Source: Hydrogenophaga crocea (lineage in GTDB: Bacteria > Pseudomonadota > Gammaproteobacteria > Burkholderiales > Burkholderiaceae_C). Taken from it: 64,000 nt of DNA. The stretch is taken from the NCBI RefSeq assembly GCF_011388215.1, contig NZ_CP049989.1, positions 3,906,001-3,970,000 on the forward strand, given 5' to 3'. The notes under the pieces are model-generated. The model was not told the origin of the DNA and ran no database searches. It saw nothing but the letters and a program-made list of their open reading frames with translations. A program made the translations under genes and the position numbers. How positions within the stretch are numbered: position 1 is the first letter of the stretch; every line of letters begins with the position of its first letter. Shown one piece after another: positions 18,094 to 26,973 of this stretch.

Positions 18094-18887
18094 GGGGGGC
18101 TTCGCCGGTCTCCGATTTCGCCCCCACCGAGTTCATCCCCGGGGGCACCAGCCGCTTGCAGGCGCGCGGCCTCAAGAAGGCCTACGGCAGCCGCCTGGTG
18201 GTCAAGGACGTGTCGCTCTCGGTCGACAAGGGTGAGGTCGTGGGTCTGCTGGGCCCCAACGGCGCGGGCAAGACCACCTCGTTCTACATGCTCGTGGGCC
18301 TGCTGCGCGCCGATGGCGGGCAGATCCTGCTCGATGGCCAGCCCATCGAACGGCTGCCCATCCACCGCCGCGCGCGCCTGGGCCTGGGCTACCTGCCGCA
18401 GGAGGCCTCGATCTTCCGCAAGCTCACCGTGGCGCAGAACGTGCGCGCCGTGCTCGAGCTGCAGGAAGACGAACGCGGCCGCGCGCTGGGCAGCGCCGCG
18501 ATCGAACAGCGCCTGGACGCGCTGCTGCGCGACCTGCACGTCGAGCACCTGCGCGATTCGCCCGCGCCCGCGCTCTCGGGCGGCGAGCGCCGCCGCGTCG
18601 AGATCGCGCGCGCCCTGGCCACCAGCCCGCGCTTCATCCTGCTCGACGAGCCCTTCGCGGGCATCGACCCGATCGCGGTGATCGAAATCCAGCGCATCAT
18701 CGGTTTCCTCAAGTCGCGCGGCATCGGCGTGCTCATCACCGACCACAACGTGCGAGAGACCCTGGGCATCTGCGACCGGGCCTACATCATCAACGACGGC
18801 CACGTGCTCACCAGCGGCACGCCGTCGGAGATCGTCGAGAACGCGGACGTGCGCCGCGTGTACCTCGGCGAACACTTCAAGATGTGA
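18090..18887 (+). CDS. lptB: LPS export ABC transporter ATPase LptB
   Basis: The cytoplasmic ATPase that powers LPS extraction by LptFG. Walker A GPNGAGKT is at residues 55-62, the ABC signature LSGGE at 162-166 and Walker [13 protein letters not shown] from 183. The [10 protein letters not shown] and DRAYIINDG segments are specific to LptB. The 265-residue length includes about 20 extra N-terminal residues compared with the 241-residue Escherichia coli protein. The GTG start overlaps the lptA stop by 4 nt, and the stop overlaps the rpoN start by one base, so lptA-lptB-rpoN are tightly coupled. Confidence 0.96.
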   Translation: MRGASPVSDFAPTEFIPGGTSRLQARGLKKAYGSRLVVKDVSLSVDKGEVVGLLGPNGAGKTTSFYMLVGLLRADGGQILLDGQPIERLPIHRRARLGLGYLPQEASIFRKLTVAQNVRAVLELQEDERGRALGSAAIEQRLDALLRDLHVEHLRDSPAPALSGGERRRVEIARALATSPRFILLDEPFAGIDPIAVIEIQRIIGFLKSRGIGVLITDHNVRETLGICDRAYIINDGHVLTSGTPSEIVENADVRRVYLGEHFKM

Positions 18888-20503
18888 TGAAGCAGAGCCT
18901 GTCGCTGCGCGTCTCCCAGCACCTGGCGCTCACGCCCCAGCTGCAGCAGTCGATCCGCCTGCTGCAGCTGTCCACGCTGGAGATGGCGCAGGAGGTCGAG
19001 CAGATGCTCGACGAAAACCCCTTTCTGGAGCGCAGCGAGGACGGCAGCGAACGCGAGGCCTTCGGCGTCGACGGCGCGGCCGACGCGCCGGTGAGCGCGG
19101 GCGAGCAGATCGCCGACGCGGCTTTGGTGGCCACGGCCGGCACCGGCGATGCGGTGGCCGACAGCGCCGACGCGGGCGATGCCGACGCGCTCGAGGCGCG
19201 CCTGGACGGCGCGAGCCCGGTCGAAGAAAGCTGGGAGGGCGACGGCTCGGTGGAGATCGCGCCCGACGACAGCGAGTGGGGCGGTGACGCGCCCGCGCGC
19301 ACCAGCGGCAGCGGCGACGACGACGAGACCGCGAGCGCGGCCGAGCTCGCGCGCTCGCAGGTCTCGCTGCAGGACCACCTGCACGAGCAGGCGCGCTGCA
19401 TGCGCCTGGGCGACGAAGACCGCGCGGCCCTGGTCTTCCTGATCGAATCGCTCAACGACGACGGCTACCTCGACGACAGCCTCGAGGCCCTGGTGCCCGC
19501 GTTCCTGCAACTGCTGGGCCGTCCCTTGCCCGACGACCCCGAGGCCGCGCTCGAAGCGCGCGAGGCCGCCGAGCAGCAGTTGCGCACCGCGCTGCAGTGG
19601 CTGCAGCACATGGACCCGCCCGGCGTGGGCGCGCGCGACCTCGCGGAATGCCTGCGGCTACAGATCCTGGAGCTGCGCAACACGCCCGAGGCGCGCGCCG
19701 CGCTCGCGCTGTGCGGCCAGCCGCTCGAGCTCGTGGCCAAGCGCGACATCCGCAAGCTGTGCAGCGCCTGCCGGCTCGACGACGAGACCGTGCGCGCCGC
19801 GCTCGCGCTGATCGCGCGGCTCGAACCCAAGCCCGGCCGGCGCTTCGTCGACGTCGAGCGCAACATCGTCGTGCCGGACGTGATCGTCACGCGCGCGGGC
19901 CGCGGCTTCAAGGTCATCCTCAACCCCGACGTGATGCCGCGATTGCGCGTGCACGACGTCTACGCCAACGCCCTGCGGCAGAACCGCGGCGGGCGCGACA
20001 GCGGCGGCGAAGGCGGCCACGCGGCCATGCAGCAGCGGCTGCAGGAAGCGCGCTGGTTCATCAAGAACATCCAGCAGCGCTTCGACACCATCCTGCGCGT
20101 GTCCAGCGCCATCGTCGAACGCCAGCGCAACTTCTTCATGCACGGCGAGCTCGCCATGCGCCCGCTGGTGCTGCGCGAGATCGCCGACGAGCTCGGCCTG
20201 CACGAATCCACCATCAGCCGCGTGACCACCGCGAAGTACATGGCCACGCCCTTCGGCACCTACGAGCTCAAGTACTTCTTCGGCTCCTCGCTGGGCACCG
20301 AAACCGGCGGCAACGCCTCGAGCACCGCGGTGCGCGCGCTGCTCAAGCAGTTCATTGCCGCCGAAGAGGCCAGCAAGCCGCTGTCGGACAACCAGCTGTC
20401 CGACCTGCTCAAGGAGCAGGGCATCGAGTGCGCGCGCCGCACCGTGGCCAAGTACCGCGAGGCCATGCGCATCGCCCCCGCGAACCTGCGCAAATCCCTG
20501 TGA
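18887..20503 (+). CDS. rpoN: RNA polymerase sigma-54 factor
   Basis: Sigma-54 directs transcription from -24/-12 promoters and needs enhancer-binding activators. Region I at the N-terminus is Gln/Leu-rich (LSLRVSQHLALTPQLQQSIRL). Region II, about residues 45-165, is unusually long, acidic and Ala/Gly-rich. The core-binding and DNA-binding domains follow, with the helix-turn-helix LHESTISRVTTAKYMATPFG and the RpoN box ARRTVAKYR at 516-524. At 538 residues it exceeds the 477 of Escherichia coli, the excess being the acidic linker. The ATG shares a base with the lptB stop; a GTG one codon earlier is possible. The NtrY gene at the right end may act through this sigma factor. Confidence 0.97.
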   Translation: MKQSLSLRVSQHLALTPQLQQSIRLLQLSTLEMAQEVEQMLDENPFLERSEDGSEREAFGVDGAADAPVSAGEQIADAALVATAGTGDAVADSADAGDADALEARLDGASPVEESWEGDGSVEIAPDDSEWGGDAPARTSGSGDDDETASAAELARSQVSLQDHLHEQARCMRLGDEDRAALVFLIESLNDDGYLDDSLEALVPAFLQLLGRPLPDDPEAALEAREAAEQQLRTALQWLQHMDPPGVGARDLAECLRLQILELRNTPEARAALALCGQPLELVAKRDIRKLCSACRLDDETVRAALALIARLEPKPGRRFVDVERNIVVPDVIVTRAGRGFKVILNPDVMPRLRVHDVYANALRQNRGGRDSGGEGGHAAMQQRLQEARWFIKNIQQRFDTILRVSSAIVERQRNFFMHGELAMRPLVLREIADELGLHESTISRVTTAKYMATPFGTYELKYFFGSSLGTETGGNASSTAVRALLKQFIAAEEASKPLSDNQLSDLLKEQGIECARRTVAKYREAMRIAPANLRKSL

Positions 20504-21813
20504 ACCAGCTACAGCTCTTTCTGCCTTGCGCCGCCGGCGTCGAGGACTTCCTCGCCGCCGAGGTGCAGCGCATCACCGGTGTCGGGCAACTGCAGCGCTC
20601 GCGCGGCGGCGTCTCGCTCGAAGCCTCGTGGCGCGATGCGCTGCGCCTGAACCTGCACAGCCGGCTCGCGCAGCGCGTGCTGGTGCGCCTGTGGCACGGC
20701 CCCTACCGCGACGAGCGCGACCTCTACGACGCGGCCATGGACGTGGCCTGGGAGATCTGGTTCACGCCGCAGCAGACCATCAAGGTCGAGCTCACGGCCC
20801 AGCACAGCCCGCTGCAGAGCCTGAACTTCGCGGCGCTCAAGCTCAAGGACGCGGTCTGCGACCGCTTCCGCGACAAGCGCGGTGAACGCCCCAGCGTGGA
20901 CACGCAGCGCCCCGACGTGCGCCTGTTCGGCCACCTCACGGCCGAGACCCTCACGCTCTACATCGACACCACGGGCGAGCCGCTGTTCAAGCGCGGCTGG
21001 CGCGAAGACAAGGGCGATGCGCCGCTGAAAGAGACCCTGGCCGCGGCCATGATCGCCGCCACCGGCTGGGACGCCAGCGCCGACCAGCCACTGGACGCCA
21101 TCGCGCCGCTCTACGACCCCTGCTGTGGCAGCGGCACGGTGGTGATCGAGGCCGCCCAGATCGCGCTCCACATCGCACCCGGCCTGCGCCGGCGCTTCGC
21201 CTTCGAACGCCTGCTGCCCTTTCAGGCCCACGTGTGGCAGGCCCTCAAGGCCGACGCGGTGGCGCAGCAGCGCGAATGGCCCGCGGGCCACGCGCCCATC
21301 GTGTTCGGCAGCGACGTGTCCTTTCGCATGGTCGACTTCGCGCAGCGCAACGCCGAGCGCGCAGGCGTCGCCCATGCGGTCGAACTGCGCGGCGGCGACG
21401 CCTTGCAGCGCACGCCGCCCACCGCGCGCCCCGGCGTGCTGCTGCTCAACCCACCCTATGGCGAGCGCATCGCGGCCGCCGGCGTGGCCGGTGAGAACGC
21501 GGCCGCGCGCGCGCAGCGCATGGCGCCACGCGCGCCGCGCACCTTCACCGTGGGCGCGCCGCGGCCCGCCCCCGCAGGCCAGGGCCGCGAAAGCGCGCAG
21601 ATGGCCGACGGCAGCGACGGCAGCGATTTCTTCAACCGCCTCGCCGCGCACTGGAAGACCCACTACGCGGGCTGGAGCGCCTGGTTGCTCACGCCCGATT
21701 TCAAGCTGCCCGGCAAGATGCGCTTCAAGGAGTCGCGCCGCGTGCCGCTGTGGAACGGCCCCATCGAATGCCGGCTGTTCCGCTTCGACCTCGTGGCGCG
21801 CGCGCAAGCCTGA
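20500..21813 (+). CDS. rlmL: THUMP-domain class I methyltransferase (RlmL-like 23S rRNA m2G methyltransferase)
   Basis: The 437-residue protein has an N-terminal ferredoxin-like/THUMP part (about 1-165) and a C-terminal SAM-dependent methyltransferase with motif I DPCCGSGT (206-213) and the catalytic NPPY at 317-320. It matches the RlmL (YcbY N-terminal)/YpsC family that methylates G2445 of 23S rRNA; the C-terminal RlmK half of the Escherichia coli fusion is absent. A disordered Ala/Pro/Arg-rich insert follows NPPY (about 325-370). The GTG start overlaps the rpoN stop by 4 nt. The family is firm; the exact nucleotide is inferred. Confidence 0.85.
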   Translation: MNQLQLFLPCAAGVEDFLAAEVQRITGVGQLQRSRGGVSLEASWRDALRLNLHSRLAQRVLVRLWHGPYRDERDLYDAAMDVAWEIWFTPQQTIKVELTAQHSPLQSLNFAALKLKDAVCDRFRDKRGERPSVDTQRPDVRLFGHLTAETLTLYIDTTGEPLFKRGWREDKGDAPLKETLAAAMIAATGWDASADQPLDAIAPLYDPCCGSGTVVIEAAQIALHIAPGLRRRFAFERLLPFQAHVWQALKADAVAQQREWPAGHAPIVFGSDVSFRMVDFAQRNAERAGVAHAVELRGGDALQRTPPTARPGVLLLNPPYGERIAAAGVAGENAAARAQRMAPRAPRTFTVGAPRPAPAGQGRESAQMADGSDGSDFFNRLAAHWKTHYAGWSAWLLTPDFKLPGKMRFKESRRVPLWNGPIECRLFRFDLVARAQA

Positions 21814-21814
21814 C

Positions 21815-22249
21815 ATGGCCATCGACACCGCCCTGGTGCTCGACACCAACATCGCCCTCGATCTCTTCGTCTTCGACGACCCCGCGACCGCACCCCTGCG
21901 CGCGCGCATCGAGGCGCAGCCCGGCACCTGGCTGGCCACGGCCGCCATGCGTGAAGAACTCGTGCGCGTGCTCGCCTACCCGCAGATCGCGCGCCGCCTC
22001 CAAGCGCAGGCGCGGCCCTCGCAGGACGTGCTCGAGGCCTTCGACCGCTGCGCGCGCCTGGTGCCCGAGGCGCCCAAGTCGGCCTACACCTGCAAGGACG
22101 CCGACGACCAGAAGTTCATCGACCTCGCCTCGGCGCACCGCGCCACACTGGTGAGCAAGGACGACGCCGTGCTGTGCATGGCCAGGCGCCTGTCGCGCCT
22201 GGGCGCGACCGTGTGCCGCGAATGGAAGGAGCCCGTGCATGCGCCGTGA
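21815..22249 (+). CDS. PIN-domain protein, putative toxin-antitoxin toxin component
   Basis: A 144-residue PIN domain with the full set of acidic residues: Asp10 in LVLDTN, Glu48 in MREELVRVL, Asp95/97/98 in CKDADDQKFIDLA and Asp116/117 in LVSKDDAVL. This matches the PIN subfamily annotated as putative toxin-antitoxin toxin (TIGR00305), which are Mg-dependent ribonucleases. No antitoxin gene is beside it. It starts one base after the rlmL-like stop and overlaps the next gene by 11 nt, so it is embedded in a conserved housekeeping operon. A housekeeping RNase role is as likely as toxicity. Confidence 0.88.
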   Translation: MAIDTALVLDTNIALDLFVFDDPATAPLRARIEAQPGTWLATAAMREELVRVLAYPQIARRLQAQARPSQDVLEAFDRCARLVPEAPKSAYTCKDADDQKFIDLASAHRATLVSKDDAVLCMARRLSRLGATVCREWKEPVHAP

Positions 22250-23366
22250 ACCGGTGTTCGCCCTGGTGGCCCTGGCGGCCGCGCTCAGCGGCCCGCCCGC
22301 GCAGGCCGTGCCGCGCTGCGAGCTCAACGGCGAAAGCGTGAACCCCAACAACGGCCACACCACCGCGGGCAAGAGCGGCGTGATGCGCTGCACCGACGGC
22401 GACGGCATGGTGCGCCTGCGCGAACAGACGCTGCGCGACGGCCGCTTCGTGGGCCCGGTGGTGGTGGTGACGGCCGACGGCGAGCGGCGCGAGTTCAGCG
22501 TGAACGAACGCGGCAACCGGCATGGCGTGGCGCGCACCTTCGACGCGCGCGGCACGCTGCGCCAGGAAGAAAACCTCGACGACGGCAGCGCCGTGGGCGT
22601 GCAGAAGACCTTTGCCGAGGCCGGGTACCTGCAGACCCTGCGCTTCGTGGCCGATCGCCGCACGCTGCTGAGCATCGGCTACCTCGCCGACGGCACGCTC
22701 AGCGAGCTGCGTTGCGCGCCGGTGTCCTTGGTGCCGCAGGACCGCGAGGTCTGCGGCCATGCGGGCCGCGCGGCCGAGGTCACGCTGTACCGCGAACCGG
22801 GCAAGCCCTCCGGCAGCGTGAGCCACCTGCAGGGGCAGTTGCAGCGGCAGACCGTGCTCGATCGCGAAGGCCGGCTGGTGCGCGACGAAACCCTGCGCGA
22901 AGGCCGCCGCGTCAAGCGCGTCTACTACGCCTCGGGCAGGCCGCGCTCCGAAACCGATTTCATCGAACGCGACCCCAACGGCCCGGGCGGGCGCGAAGGC
23001 GTGGCGCGCGAATGGCACGAGAGCGGCCAGCTGACGCAGGAAACGCACTGGGCCGAGGGCTACGAGCAGCGCGTGCAGCAGTGGTACCTCAACGGCCAGC
23101 CCAAGCTGCGCCAGCAGACCCGCCGCGAGGGCCGCGACCAGGAGCGCACCACCGAGAGCTTCTGGGACAACGGCCGCCCCGCGGCCGTGAACACCGAGCG
23201 CAACGGCCGCCTCTGGGGCTGGCAGAAGTACTTCAGCGAAGACGGCGTGCTGCTGCGCGAAGACGAACACGGCGAGCGCGGCCTGCTGCTGCGGCGCAAG
23301 CGCTACAACGCACAGGGTGTGCTCGAGCGCGAAGAGCGCTTCCTCGAAGACGGCTCGCGCATCTGA
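22239..23366 (+). CDS. Exported YwqK-like/MORN-variant repeat protein
   Basis: The 375-residue protein has a signal peptide (RREPVFALVALAAALSGPPAQA, likely cut after AQA near 24), so it is periplasmic or outer-membrane exposed. The body is made of tandem MORN-like units in which short beta hairpins recur around patterns such as GTLRQEENLDDG, NGQPKLRQQTRR, DNGRPAAVNTERN and EDGVLLREDEHG. This is the COG2849 type, often labelled toxin-antitoxin YwqK antitoxin, a label that rests on weak evidence. It overlaps the PIN gene by 11 nt. A cysteine pair near the N-terminus may form a disulfide. Function unknown. Confidence 0.8.
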   Translation: MRREPVFALVALAAALSGPPAQAVPRCELNGESVNPNNGHTTAGKSGVMRCTDGDGMVRLREQTLRDGRFVGPVVVVTADGERREFSVNERGNRHGVARTFDARGTLRQEENLDDGSAVGVQKTFAEAGYLQTLRFVADRRTLLSIGYLADGTLSELRCAPVSLVPQDREVCGHAGRAAEVTLYREPGKPSGSVSHLQGQLQRQTVLDREGRLVRDETLREGRRVKRVYYASGRPRSETDFIERDPNGPGGREGVAREWHESGQLTQETHWAEGYEQRVQQWYLNGQPKLRQQTRREGRDQERTTESFWDNGRPAAVNTERNGRLWGWQKYFSEDGVLLREDEHGERGLLLRRKRYNAQGVLEREERFLEDGSRI

Positions 23367-23384
23367 GCGTCGCGCGCGCGACGC
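23367..23384. terminator. Perfect 18-nt palindrome between convergent genes
   Basis: GCGTCGCGC is followed directly by its complement, immediately after the stop of the YwqK-like gene and 10 nt before the end of the converging glutamate-synthase-like gene. A stem here could stop transcription in both directions, but no T-run is present and a loop would consume the centre. Confidence 0.35.
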
Positions 23385-23393
23385 CTCGTGCGC

Positions 23394-25019
23394 TCAGGCC
23401 GGCAGCGAAAAGCTCTCGGCGCTCGCGCGCCGCCACCAGGTGGTGAACACCGCGTGCTCGCCCTCGGGGTCGTCGTCGAGCAGCGCGCCCGGCGCCGTGG
23501 TGGGCAGCAGGTTGGCGAGCAGGCGCACCTCGTTGTCGCTCACGCGCCGCACCAGGTGCTGGGCCGTGATCTCGCCCGGGTGGCGCAGGCCCGCAGCCTG
23601 TACCAGTTCCTGCAGCGCGCGCAGCGTGTTCTGGTGAAAGCGCCACACGCGCTCGGCCTTGTCGGGCACCACCAGCGCCTGCTGGCGCAGCGGGTCCTGG
23701 GTGGTCACGCCCGTGGGGCACTGGCCGGTGTGGCAGCTCTGCGCCTGGATGCAACCGAGCGCGAACATGAAGCCGCGCGCGCTGTTGCACCAGTCGGCGC
23801 CGATCGCGAGCGCGCGCGCGATGTCGAAGGCGCTCACCACCTTGCCCGCACAGCCCACGCGGATGCGCTCGCGCAGGTTCACGCCCACCAGCGTGTTGTG
23901 CACCAGGCGCAGGCCTTCCTGCAGCGGCGCGCCCACGTGGTCGATGAACTCCAGCGGCGCCGCACCGGTGCCGCCCTCGGCACCGTCGACCACGATGAAG
24001 TCCGGCGTGATGCCGGTCTTGAGCATGGCCTTGACGATCGCGAACCACTCCCAGGGGTGGCCGATGCACAGCTTGAAGCCCACGGGCTTGCCGCCCGAGA
24101 GCTGGCGAAGCCGCGCGATGAAGGCGAGCATATCCAGCGGCGTGCCGAAGGCGCTGTGCGCGGCGGGCGAGACGCAGTCCACGCCCTCGGGCACGCCGCG
24201 CGCGGCCGCGATTTCGGCCGTCACCTTGGCGCCGGGCAGCACGCCGCCGTGGCCGGGCTTGGCGCCCTGGCTCAGCTTGAGCTCGATCATCTTCACCTGC
24301 GGATCGAGTGCGTTGGCCACGAACTTCTCCTCGCTGAAGCGGCCGTCGTCGCTGCGGCAGCCGAAGTAGCCCGAGCCGATCTCCCAGATCAGGTCGCCAC
24401 CGTGCAGGCGGTGCCATGCCGAGATCGAGCCCTCGCCGGTGTCGTGCGCGAAGCGGCCGCGCGCCGCGCCCGCGTTGAGCGCCTGGATCGCGTTGGCCGA
24501 CAGCGCGCCGAAGCTCATGGCCGAGATGTTGAAGACGCTGGCCTCGTAGGGCTGGCTGCAATCGGGCCCGCCGATGGTGATGCGGAAGTCGTGCGTGGGC
24601 AGCACGGTGGGCGCGATCGAGTGGTTGATCCACTCGTGGCCGTTGGCCTTCATGTCGCGCTGCGAGCCGAAGGGGCGCTTGTCGGTCTCGCCCTTGGCGC
24701 GCGCGTAGACCAGGCTGCGCTGGCTGCGCGAGAAGGGCTGGGCCTCGGTGTCGCTTTCGATGAAGTACTGCCGGATCTCGGGCCGCACGTACTCGAGCAT
24801 GAAGCGCAGGTGCCCGATCACCGGGTAGTTGCGCAGCACCGCCTTGCGCGTCTGGCGCAGGTCCCACACGCCCAGCGCGGTGAGCGCCCCGAACAGCAGG
24901 AACCAGCCGCCGCCGACGCCGAAGGCCACCCACGTGAACAGGCTCAGCAAGGCGATCACGGCGCACACGGCGAGCGCCGTGTAGCGGACGGGGTAGAGGG
25001 CATTGAGTCGTTCGAGCAT
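23394..25019 (-). CDS. Membrane-anchored FMN-binding glutamate synthase-family protein
   Basis: The 541-residue protein has one or two N-terminal transmembrane helices (about residues 12-50) and then a GltS-type TIM barrel with FMN-binding segments NISAMSFGALS, GEGSISAWH, GAKPGHGGVLPG and DGAEGGTGAAP. CHTGQCPTGV carries cysteines of the 3Fe-4S-type loop of glutamate synthases. It lacks the amidotransferase domain of GltB, so it is a stand-alone synthase-domain protein whose reaction is unknown; relatives occur widely in proteobacteria. It is transcribed alone, divergent from the small gene at 25177. Confidence 0.9.
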   Translation of the reverse strand: MLERLNALYPVRYTALAVCAVIALLSLFTWVAFGVGGGWFLLFGALTALGVWDLRQTRKAVLRNYPVIGHLRFMLEYVRPEIRQYFIESDTEAQPFSRSQRSLVYARAKGETDKRPFGSQRDMKANGHEWINHSIAPTVLPTHDFRITIGGPDCSQPYEASVFNISAMSFGALSANAIQALNAGAARGRFAHDTGEGSISAWHRLHGGDLIWEIGSGYFGCRSDDGRFSEEKFVANALDPQVKMIELKLSQGAKPGHGGVLPGAKVTAEIAAARGVPEGVDCVSPAAHSAFGTPLDMLAFIARLRQLSGGKPVGFKLCIGHPWEWFAIVKAMLKTGITPDFIVVDGAEGGTGAAPLEFIDHVGAPLQEGLRLVHNTLVGVNLRERIRVGCAGKVVSAFDIARALAIGADWCNSARGFMFALGCIQAQSCHTGQCPTGVTTQDPLRQQALVVPDKAERVWRFHQNTLRALQELVQAAGLRHPGEITAQHLVRRVSDNEVRLLANLLPTTAPGALLDDDPEGEHAVFTTWWRRASAESFSLPA

Positions 25020-25176
25020 CGTGGGGCCCTGGGTGGGGGATCGGCTTGGGCGCGAAATGGTGCCTGGGCATTATTTGCCAGTCGGGGGCCGGTCCGAACA
25101 ATGGCTTGCACACCCCGCCGCGCGTGGCAGGCCGAGCGGTCCGGGTTCCTGCCCATCCGCCTGCGTGGAGCCGACC

Positions 25177-25386
25177 ATGTTTCCCATCCTCATGGACGAA
25201 CCGGATTCGATGAAGGTGCCGCCAGCCAGCTGGCAGTTGCTGCAGAACGCCTGGCGACCCGCGGCACCGCGGGCCGAACGGCGCGACGTGCGCGCGCGCC
25301 GCGAGCAGGCCCGCGAAGCGCCCGCGCCCACGCCGCTGGCCACGCTGGCCTTCGGCCTCACCGGTCAGCCGCCGCGCCCGCACTGA
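25177..25386 (+). CDS. Small hypothetical protein (69 aa)
   Basis: An ATG at 25177 preceded by TGGAG at a 6-nt distance opens a 69-residue frame starting MFPILMDEPDSMKVPPASWQ. The middle is rich in Arg/Ala (ERRDVRARREQAREA) and the end is Pro-rich. The sequence does not match a family I know. A proper ribosome-binding site and a promoter-sized gap upstream (25020-25176) support coding, but the frame is short enough to be chance in this GC-rich DNA. The rest of the 432-nt gap around it shows no other gene; a TATTTGCC-containing AT-rich patch near 25070 may be part of the divergent promoter region. Confidence 0.5.
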   Translation: MFPILMDEPDSMKVPPASWQLLQNAWRPAAPRAERRDVRARREQAREAPAPTPLATLAFGLTGQPPRPH

Positions 25387-25451
25387 CCGCCGCCGCCGGG
25401 GGCGGCGCACTACACTGGCGGCCTTTTGCCGCCGCCCGGCCCACCGTCCCC

Positions 25452-26243
25452 ATGAGCCAAGACCCTGGCGCGCCGCTGCAAGGCGCCGACTTCGAAGAAC
25501 TCGACACGCTGCTCGACGAGCTGCGCACGCGCGACGACGAGGTGCCCGAATGGGAGTTCCTCGAAGGGGCCATGGCCGCGCTGGTCTGCACGCGCCGGCC
25601 GGTGCCGGCCTCGGAATGGCTGCCCCTGCTGCTCGGCACGGGCGATCTGCCCACGCTGCCGCAGGCCGAGGGCACGCACTTTCCGAACACCGCGGCCTAC
25701 GAGCGCTTCATGGCGCTGTGGGCGAGGCGTGAGGCCGAGGTGCGCCAGGCCCTGGCCACCGAGGTGCAAGGCCTCGACGACGAGCGCAGCTACCACCCCG
25801 AGGTGATGGACGTGCGCGGCGCGCTCGCTGCGCTGCCCGAGGCCGAGCGCCCGCCCGCCGACCAGCCCGTGCCGTCCTACGGCCAGGTGTGGGCGCTGGG
25901 CTTCCTGTTCGTGGTCGAGCAGTGGGACGACGACTGGGCCCTGCCGCGCGACCGCGAAACCGCGCAGTGGATCGAAGAAGCGCTCGACACCATCGACGTG
26001 CTCACCCAGGACGACACGGGCAAGCCCTCGGTGAACCTGCACGACGAGCAGGCCCCGCCCAGCGTGAGCGAAGCGCGCATCGACGAGTTCGCGGCGGCCC
26101 TGTGGGCGGTGTACGACCTGCACCGCATCTGGCGCAGCCTGGGGCCGCGCGTGCAGCCGCTGCGCCAGCAGGCCACGCCCGGCCGCAACGATCCGTGCTG
26201 GTGCGGCAGCGGCCAGAAATTCAAGAAGTGCCACGGCGCCTGA
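25452..26243 (+). CDS. UPF0149/YecA-family protein with C-terminal SEC-C zinc motif
   Basis: The 263-residue protein has an acidic UPF0149 (YgfB/YecA) helical domain over about residues 10-215 and ends with NDPCWCGSGQKFKKCHG. Cys249, Cys251, Cys260 and His261 there form the SEC-C zinc-binding motif also found at the C-terminus of SecA. Such proteins have been suggested to interact with SecA, SecB or the ribosome; YecA of Escherichia coli binds SecYEG-related complexes. The start at 25452 is the only ATG giving the normal N-terminus. It stands alone and converges with the GST gene. Confidence 0.9.
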   Translation: MSQDPGAPLQGADFEELDTLLDELRTRDDEVPEWEFLEGAMAALVCTRRPVPASEWLPLLLGTGDLPTLPQAEGTHFPNTAAYERFMALWARREAEVRQALATEVQGLDDERSYHPEVMDVRGALAALPEAERPPADQPVPSYGQVWALGFLFVVEQWDDDWALPRDRETAQWIEEALDTIDVLTQDDTGKPSVNLHDEQAPPSVSEARIDEFAAALWAVYDLHRIWRSLGPRVQPLRQQATPGRNDPCWCGSGQKFKKCHGA

Positions 26244-26258
26244 GCGCCGCGCGCCGCT

Positions 26259-26921
26259 TCAGCCCAGCAGCTCGAACGGGCCGCCCTTGTCGATCGCGCG
26301 GTGGTAGGCCGGGCGGTCGTGGATGCGCTGCAGCCAGTCCATCAGGCGCGGGCGGCTGTTGTCGAGGCCGCCGCGCGCGGCCGCGGCCTCGATCGGGAAG
26401 CTCATCTGCACGTCGGCCGCGCTGAAGGCCGGGCCCGCGAACCACGGTGAGCTGGCGAGCTCGGCCTCGAGGAAGTCGAGGTGGGTGCGCAGGTTGGGCG
26501 TGATGAAGCGCCCTTTCACCGTGGCCGAGATGGCCTTGGCCACGGGGCGCACGATCAGGGGCGCTTTCTCCACCTGATCGAACACCAGCTTGAGCAGCAG
26601 CGGCGGCATCAGCGAGCCCTCGGCGTAATGCATCCAGTAGCGGTAGCGCTGGAACTCGGGCGTGCCCGGTTCAGGGCGCAGCTGCGGGCCGTGGCGCTCC
26701 ACCAGGGTTTCGATGATCGCGCCCGATTCGGCCAGCACCAGGGGGCCGTCGGTGACCACGGGCGACTTGCCGAGCGGGTGCACCTTCTTGAGCTCGGGCG
26801 GAGCGAGCATGGTCTTGGGGTCGCGCTCGTAGCGCACGATCTCATAGGGCAGGCCCAGCTCTTCGAGCAGCCAGAGCACGCGCTGCGAGCGCGAGTGGTT
26901 GAGGTGGTGGACGCGGATCAT
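26259..26921 (-). CDS. Glutathione S-transferase family protein
   Basis: The 220-residue protein has an N-terminal thioredoxin-like domain beginning MIRVHHLNHSRSQRVLWLLEE, with Ser12 at the position of the catalytic Ser/Tyr. The cis-proline and glutathione-binding segment is GKSPVVTDGPLVLAESGAI. An all-helical C-terminal domain follows, with the conserved FSAADVQMSFPIE helix cap. This N-terminus resembles the yeast Gtt1-like GST class. Substrate not known. It runs downstream of a LysR gene on the same strand after a 52-nt gap. Confidence 0.92.
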   Translation of the reverse strand: MIRVHHLNHSRSQRVLWLLEELGLPYEIVRYERDPKTMLAPPELKKVHPLGKSPVVTDGPLVLAESGAIIETLVERHGPQLRPEPGTPEFQRYRYWMHYAEGSLMPPLLLKLVFDQVEKAPLIVRPVAKAISATVKGRFITPNLRTHLDFLEAELASSPWFAGPAFSAADVQMSFPIEAAAARGGLDNSRPRLMDWLQRIHDRPAYHRAIDKGGPFELLG

Positions 26922-26973
26922 GGGTATGGCCTGCTCGGGTTGGGTGGTGTGCCCGCAGTATGCCGCGCCGGCC

